In this document: piece by piece, positions 14,830 to 17,965 of the stretch
Numbering within the stretch: position 1 is the first letter of the stretch
Layout: each line of letters starts with the position of its first letter
Assembly (NCBI GenBank): GCA_963714645.1
Contig: CAVQQX010000049.1
Location: 1 to 17,965, forward strand
Direction of reading: 5' to 3'
Length of the DNA stretch: 17,965 nt
Source of the DNA: RPQJ01 sp963714645
Lineage (GTDB): Bacteria > Pseudomonadota > Gammaproteobacteria > Steroidobacterales > Steroidobacteraceae
The notes under the pieces: generated by a model
What the model was told of the DNA's origin: nothing
Seen by the model: only the letters and a program-made list of their open reading frames with translations
Database searches by the model: none
Position numbers and translations under genes: made by a program

Positions 14830-16082
14830 CGCGGGGCCCGGACCTTCGCGGCGGGCGTGGCGGCGAATCGCTCCGCCACGACCTCGACGAGCGCGGCGGC
14901 AATCTCGCACTTCGGGGCACGGGCGAGCACACGCCGGCCACCGCGCCAGTACAGCGTGAGCGCGTTGTCGTCGCAGTCGAAGGCGAGGCCTTCGCCGACC
15001 TGGTTCGCAGCGATCATGTCGAGCTTCTTGCCCTCGAGCTTCGCGAGCGCATTGCGTTCTACGTTCTGCGTCTCCGCCGCAAAGCCGACGACGAACGGCC
15101 GCGGCGTTCCCGTCGAGACCGTGGCCAGCACGTCCGGGGTGCGCGAGAGCTGCAGTACCAGTTCCTCGCTGGTCTTCTTGATCTTGTGTTCGGCGATCTC
15201 GCGCGCCCGGTAATCCGAGACCGCGGCCGAGGCGATGAAAACGTCGGTATCGGCGAGCTCGGCCTGCACGGCGCGCAGCATCTGCTCCGCCGTCTCGACG
15301 TCGACGCGGCGCACACCGGCCGGCGTCGGCACGTTGACCGGCCCGCTCACGATCACGACCTCGGCGCCGGCATCGCGCGCGGCCTCGGCCACGGCGAAAC
15401 CCATCTTGCCGGAGCTGCGGTTGGTGATGAACCGCACCGGGTCGATGCGCTCGCGCGTCGGGCCCGCTGTAATCAAGACTTTGCGGCCACGCAACGGGCC
15501 GAAGGTCCTCCGTGCCGCGCCGCGGGTCATCGCCAGGACGGCTTCGGCGATCTCGAGCGGTTCGAGCATGCGACCGGGGCCCGTCTCGCCGCACGCCTGG
15601 TCGCCGTCCGCCGGGCCGAGCACGGAGACGCCGCGCACACGCAGCGTCGCGACGTTCGCCTGCGTGGCCGCGTTCGCCCACATGAGCCGGTTCATCGCTG
15701 GCGCCACGACGATCGGCACGTCGGTCGCGAGGCACAGCGTCGCGAGCAGGTCGTCGGCGAGCCCGTGTGCGAGCCGCGCGAGAAAGTCTGCGGACGCGGG
15801 CGCGACGACGATCCGTGCCGGCCAGCGTGCGAGTTCGATGTGCCCCATCGCCGCTTCGGCCGCCGGGTCCCACAGGTCGGTGCGGACCGGACGCCCCGAG
15901 AGGGCCTGGAACGTGAGCGGCGTGACGAACTGGCGTGCAGCCTCCGTCATCACGACCTGGACATCCGCGCCGCGCTCGACCAGGCGCCGCACGAGATCGG
16001 CGCTCTTGTACGCCGCGATGCCGCCCGTGACGCCGAGCAGGATGCGGGTGGCGGATTGGGTCGGGGGAGCCGGGTCTGCCAT
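14826..16082 (-). CDS. coaBC: Bifunctional phosphopantothenoylcysteine decarboxylase/phosphopantothenate-cysteine ligase
   Basis: A 418-residue fusion enzyme for two consecutive steps of coenzyme A synthesis. The N-terminal flavin decarboxylase (CoaC) shows LLGVTGGIAAYKS (15-27), active-site His81 (MGHIELARW), PAMN (128-131), and the Cys164 loop ACGETGPGRM. The C-terminal ligase (CoaB) begins near 200, with ITAGPTRERIDPVRFITNRSSGKMG, and contains SAAVSDYR and KIKK. Length fits the family. I chose the ATG at 16082 because the conserved region begins soon after it; an in-frame start at 16136 adds an unconserved leader. A CATAAT element lies 9 nt before this ATG, suggesting a very short mRNA leader. 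The downstream dut overlaps it by 4 nt. Confidence 0.96.
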   Translation of the reverse strand: MADPAPPTQSATRILLGVTGGIAAYKSADLVRRLVERGADVQVVMTEAARQFVTPLTFQALSGRPVRTDLWDPAAEAAMGHIELARWPARIVVAPASADFLARLAHGLADDLLATLCLATDVPIVVAPAMNRLMWANAATQANVATLRVRGVSVLGPADGDQACGETGPGRMLEPLEIAEAVLAMTRGAARRTFGPLRGRKVLITAGPTRERIDPVRFITNRSSGKMGFAVAEAARDAGAEVVIVSGPVNVPTPAGVRRVDVETAEQMLRAVQAELADTDVFIASAAVSDYRAREIAEHKIKKTSEELVLQLSRTPDVLATVSTGTPRPFVVGFAAETQNVERNALAKLEGKKLDMIAANQVGEGLAFDCDDNALTLYWRGGRRVLARAPKCEIAAALVEVVAERFAATPAAKVRAPR

Positions 16083-16091
16083 GGCCCGAGG

Positions 16092-16121
16092 ATTATGGGG
16101 GCGGGTCGTCGGACCCGGCAA
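16092..16121 (-). promoter_or_regulatory. Likely coaBC promoter giving a near-leaderless mRNA
   Basis: On the minus strand TTGCCG (16121-16116) and CATAAT (16097-16092, five of six matches) are separated by 18 bp. Transcription would be expected to begin about 3-4 nt before the coaBC ATG at 16082. No Shine-Dalgarno sequence precedes that ATG, which agrees with leaderless initiation. Confidence 0.48.
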
Positions 16122-16181
16122 AGGGAGAGGCCGCATTTCGGCCCTGCGGTCTCAGTTCATAACCGCGCGGCCGCCGGGGAC

Positions 16182-17000
16182 CTAGGCCTGGCAGGCGGGG
16201 CAGAAATACGTCGATCGCTGGCCCTGGACCAGGCGGCGGATCGGCGTCCGGCAGCGCCGGCAGGGCTCGCCGGCCCGCTCGTACACGTACAGCTCCTGGC
16301 GGAAGTACCCGGGGGTGCCGTCGGCGCCCACGTAATCGCGGAGGGTCGTGCCTCCCTGGCGGATCGCCTCGCTGAGGACCGCCCGGATCGCCTCGACGAT
16401 CTTCGTCCACTCGGCCCGCCGGATCCGCCCCGCCGCGCGCCGCGGCCGCACTCCCGCACGGAACAGCGCCTCGCTCGCGTAGATGTTGCCGACGCCGACG
16501 ACGATCCGCTGGTCCATCAGGAAAAGCTTGACCGCCGCCTTGCGGCGTCGCGCGCGCGAGGCCAGGTAGTCCGCATCGAACCCGGGGGCCTCGAGCGGCT
16601 CGGGACCCAGGCCCGCGAGAAGCGGATGTGCCGCCGCGGGTCGCGCGGTCCACACGAGGCAGCCGAAGCGTCGGGGGTCGTTGAAGCGCAGGCATTGCCC
16701 GGAGTCGAGCACGAGATCGTAGTGGTCGTGCGGCAGTCGCGCAGCGTCGGCAGGCATCACGCGCAGGCTGCCAGACATGCCGAGATGGGCGATGAGCGTG
16801 CCGCGCTCGAGTTCGATCAGCAGGTACTTCGCGCGTCGCCGGACCTCGACGATGCGTTGTCCCGCGAGCACCCGAGGCAGGCGCGCGTCGACGCGCCAGC
16901 GCAGCCGCGGTTCGCGCAACTCCAGCGCTTCGACCTTGTATCCGATGAGTGCAGGACGAATGCCTCGCCGGGTGGTTTCGACCTCGGGAAGCTCAGGCAC
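16182..17000 (-). CDS. mutM: Formamidopyrimidine-DNA glycosylase (8-oxoguanine repair)
   Basis: A 272-residue bifunctional DNA glycosylase/AP lyase that removes 8-oxoguanine and FapyG. The N-terminus PELPEVETTRRG carries catalytic Pro2 and Glu3; Lys58 (RRAKYLL) corresponds to E. coli Lys57. The helix-two-turn-helix region includes MDQRIVVGVGNIYASEALF. A C-terminal zinc finger uses Cys247, Cys250, Cys267 and Cys270, with Arg262 in QGQRSTYF. The start must be the GTG at 17000, because the catalytic proline has to follow the initiator. No Shine-Dalgarno sequence precedes it; the bases before it are a C run. A group II intron ends only 35 nt upstream on the same strand, so expression may depend on transcription through, and perhaps splicing of, the intron. 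Confidence 0.96.
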   Translation of the reverse strand: MPELPEVETTRRGIRPALIGYKVEALELREPRLRWRVDARLPRVLAGQRIVEVRRRAKYLLIELERGTLIAHLGMSGSLRVMPADAARLPHDHYDLVLDSGQCLRFNDPRRFGCLVWTARPAAAHPLLAGLGPEPLEAPGFDADYLASRARRRKAAVKLFLMDQRIVVGVGNIYASEALFRAGVRPRRAAGRIRRAEWTKIVEAIRAVLSEAIRQGGTTLRDYVGADGTPGYFRQELYVYERAGEPCRRCRTPIRRLVQGQRSTYFCPACQA

Positions 17001-17035
17001 GGGGGGACGGCCCGGGATGGGCGGCGTGGGCGCAC

Positions 17036-17075
17036 ATCGGGTAGGCCGGCTAGCTTACGCCAGCCGGCCTCCCAC
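17036..17075 (-). ncRNA. Group II intron domain VI with bulged branch-point A
   Basis: On the minus strand bases 17069-17059 pair with 17054-17044 (11 bp including one G-T) around a GTAA tetraloop. Below, A17070 pairs with T17043 and GGG (17073-17071) pairs with CCC (17041-17039). This leaves A17042 as a single bulge. That A is the seventh nucleotide from the proposed 3' end (GAT), the canonical place of the branch point. The terminal AT also agrees with the usual group II 3' end (AY). Confidence 0.8.
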
Positions 17076-17107
17076 ACCACCGTACGTGCGGTTCCGCATA
17101 CGGCGGT
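17076..17107 (-). ncRNA. Group II intron domain V (catalytic hairpin, CGC triad)
   Basis: A 32-nt hairpin on the minus strand. The lower stem is nine base pairs (17107-17099 with 17084-17076). A two-base CG bulge (17086-17085) follows, then a 4-bp upper stem (17098-17095 with 17090-17087) and a GAAC loop. The triad C17105-G17104-C17103 has its middle G paired with T17079, the conserved G-U wobble. A CGC rather than AGC triad is typical of class C introns. The loop departs from GNRA at its last base. Confidence 0.85.
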
Positions 17108-17965
17108 TCAACGAACACGCTGAAGTCGCTGGTGCGTAACCACCAGCGAGACCAGCCCCATGTGTGTGAAGAACGTGTTCGGCAGCGCAGCGTTCATGTG
17201 CGGGGCCCCGGCATTCCACCAAGGGCCGCGCCCATTAACCGCACTGCGCCACGCTCGGTCCTCATCGAGTCCGCGCTGACGCAGGTGCCGCGCCCGGTTC
17301 CTCGGGCGCCTCCACTGCCGCCACAGCAGACAGCGCAGCCGTCGCCGCAGCCACTCATCGAGAGCCTCGATCACCCGCCGGCCCTGCGTCTGCTGGAAGT
17401 AACCCATCCAGCCGCGCAGCAGCGGGTTTAAGTCCTCGATCGTGTGGGCGAGCGATCGGCCACGCCCGCGCCGCATCTGCTCACGGATGCGTTGTTGCAA
17501 CCGCTGCGCGCTTGCCGTTGCGATCCGCAGGCGCGGGCGGCGATGCGCCGTGACGCTGTAACCGAGGAACACCCTCGACCACGGTCGCGCCACGGCGCTC
17601 TTCGCCGGGTTGATGCGCAGGTGCAAGACCGCCTCGAGGTAGGCCCTGATCCCGCTCATCACCCGCTCCCCCGCCACCCGACTGCTCACGTAGACGTTGC
17701 AGTCATCGGCATGGCGACAGAACGCGAGGTTCCGTCGCTCCAGCTCCCGGTCGAGGTCCGTCAGCAGGATGTTCGACAGCAGCGGCGACCGCGGCCCGCC
17801 CTGCGGCGTGCCTTCTGTCCGCGCCGTGACAACTCCGTCCTGCATCATCCCCGCCTCCAGGAACCGGCGGATCAGCTTCAACACGCGCACATCGTGCACG
17901 CAGCGCGACACCCGTGACATCAGCACGTCGTGGTTCACCCGATCGAAGAACTTCTCCAGATCGAG
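17108..17965 (-). CDS. ltrA: Group II intron reverse transcriptase/maturase, C-terminal part (5' end outside window)
   Basis: The last 285 residues of the intron-encoded protein are visible. The frame is open at the window edge, where it reads LDLEKFFDRVNHDVL; Asp2 of this visible part is the first catalytic aspartate. Then come TPQGGPRSPLLSNILL (53-68), the active-site box FCRHADDCNVYV (82-93) and FLGYSV (133-138). The thumb/maturase domain X contains LNPLLRGWMGYF (179-190) and GRGPWWNAGAPHMN (245-258). The box reads HADD where YADD is normal. There is no C-terminal HNH endonuclease. The stop codon directly abuts domain V. The protein would aid splicing and, if active, reverse-transcribe the intron at new sites. 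Confidence 0.92.
   Translation of the reverse strand, partial: LDLEKFFDRVNHDVLMSRVSRCVHDVRVLKLIRRFLEAGMMQDGVVTARTEGTPQGGPRSPLLSNILLTDLDRELERRNLAFCRHADDCNVYVSSRVAGERVMSGIRAYLEAVLHLRINPAKSAVARPWSRVFLGYSVTAHRRPRLRIATASAQRLQQRIREQMRRGRGRSLAHTIEDLNPLLRGWMGYFQQTQGRRVIEALDEWLRRRLRCLLWRQWRRPRNRARHLRQRGLDEDRAWRSAVNGRGPWWNAGAPHMNAALPNTFFTHMGLVSLVVTHQRLQRVR

Larger units (their letters stand above)
17036..17965 (-). mobile_element. Group II intron (class C-like), 3' part; 5' part lies beyond the window
   Basis: The visible part contains, in minus-strand order, most of a reverse transcriptase/maturase ORF (17965-17108), domain V (17107-17076) and domain VI (17075-17036), ending in AT. The ORF lacks an HNH endonuclease domain, and domain V carries a CGC triad, both marks of class C introns. 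The element is in the same orientation as mutM, and its inferred 3' end is 35 nt before the mutM start. The 5' exon junction and domains I-III are not visible, so mobility and target type cannot be judged. Confidence 0.85.

Overview
This 18 kb window is high-GC chromosomal backbone of a proteobacterium, bounded on both sides by mobile DNA. Several genes are recognisable housekeeping genes: rhlE, trmB, marC, ampG, xth, pyrE, dut, coaBC and mutM. PyrE and Dut closely resemble their gammaproteobacterial counterparts from memory. A GC-rich gammaproteobacterium of the Xanthomonadales/Nevskiales/Steroidobacterales kind is my best guess; no search was run.

Left edge (1-400): the first 13 codons of a P4-type tyrosine integrase run off the left end. 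A less GC-rich stretch follows with six copies of GGACTT in both orientations. Then comes a complete tRNA-Gly(CCC), whose 3' end faces the integrase. This is the usual layout of a tRNA-integrated genomic island, so bases 1-277 are probably island DNA and the tRNA marks the return to core chromosome.

Region 650-3190: a CrgA-type LysR regulator is divergent from a beta-class glutathione S-transferase and a DODA/YgiD-like extradiol dioxygenase, possibly one small aromatic or detoxification unit. Region 3300-8140: rhlE and a secreted M20 metallopeptidase lie on the minus strand. A short relic of a YcaQ-type winged-helix glycosylase gene follows, and then a COG3573-like FAD dehydrogenase on the plus strand.

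Region 8200-14220: marC-trmB (minus) is divergent from a small acidic DUF6763-like protein. The minus-strand unit xth-ampG-Rieske is tightly packed, with a GTGA stop/start overlap between xth and ampG. It is divergent from pyrE across only 27 bp. Downstream of pyrE are a CRP-like palindrome, a secreted coiled-coil protein of unknown function and a terminator-like hairpin.

Region 14340-17965 (minus): mutM, coaBC and dut, with coaBC and dut again overlapping at GTGA. Immediately upstream of mutM lies the 3' part of a group II intron, with a reverse transcriptase/maturase ORF, domain V carrying a CGC triad, and domain VI with a bulged A. Its inferred 3' splice site is 35 nt before the mutM GTG start, so mutM expression may depend on the intron. 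The reverse transcriptase has HADD where YADD is expected. I found no clearly new multi-gene system. The most interesting points are the island junction, the intron in the mutM leader, and several start codons that appear to be nearly leaderless.
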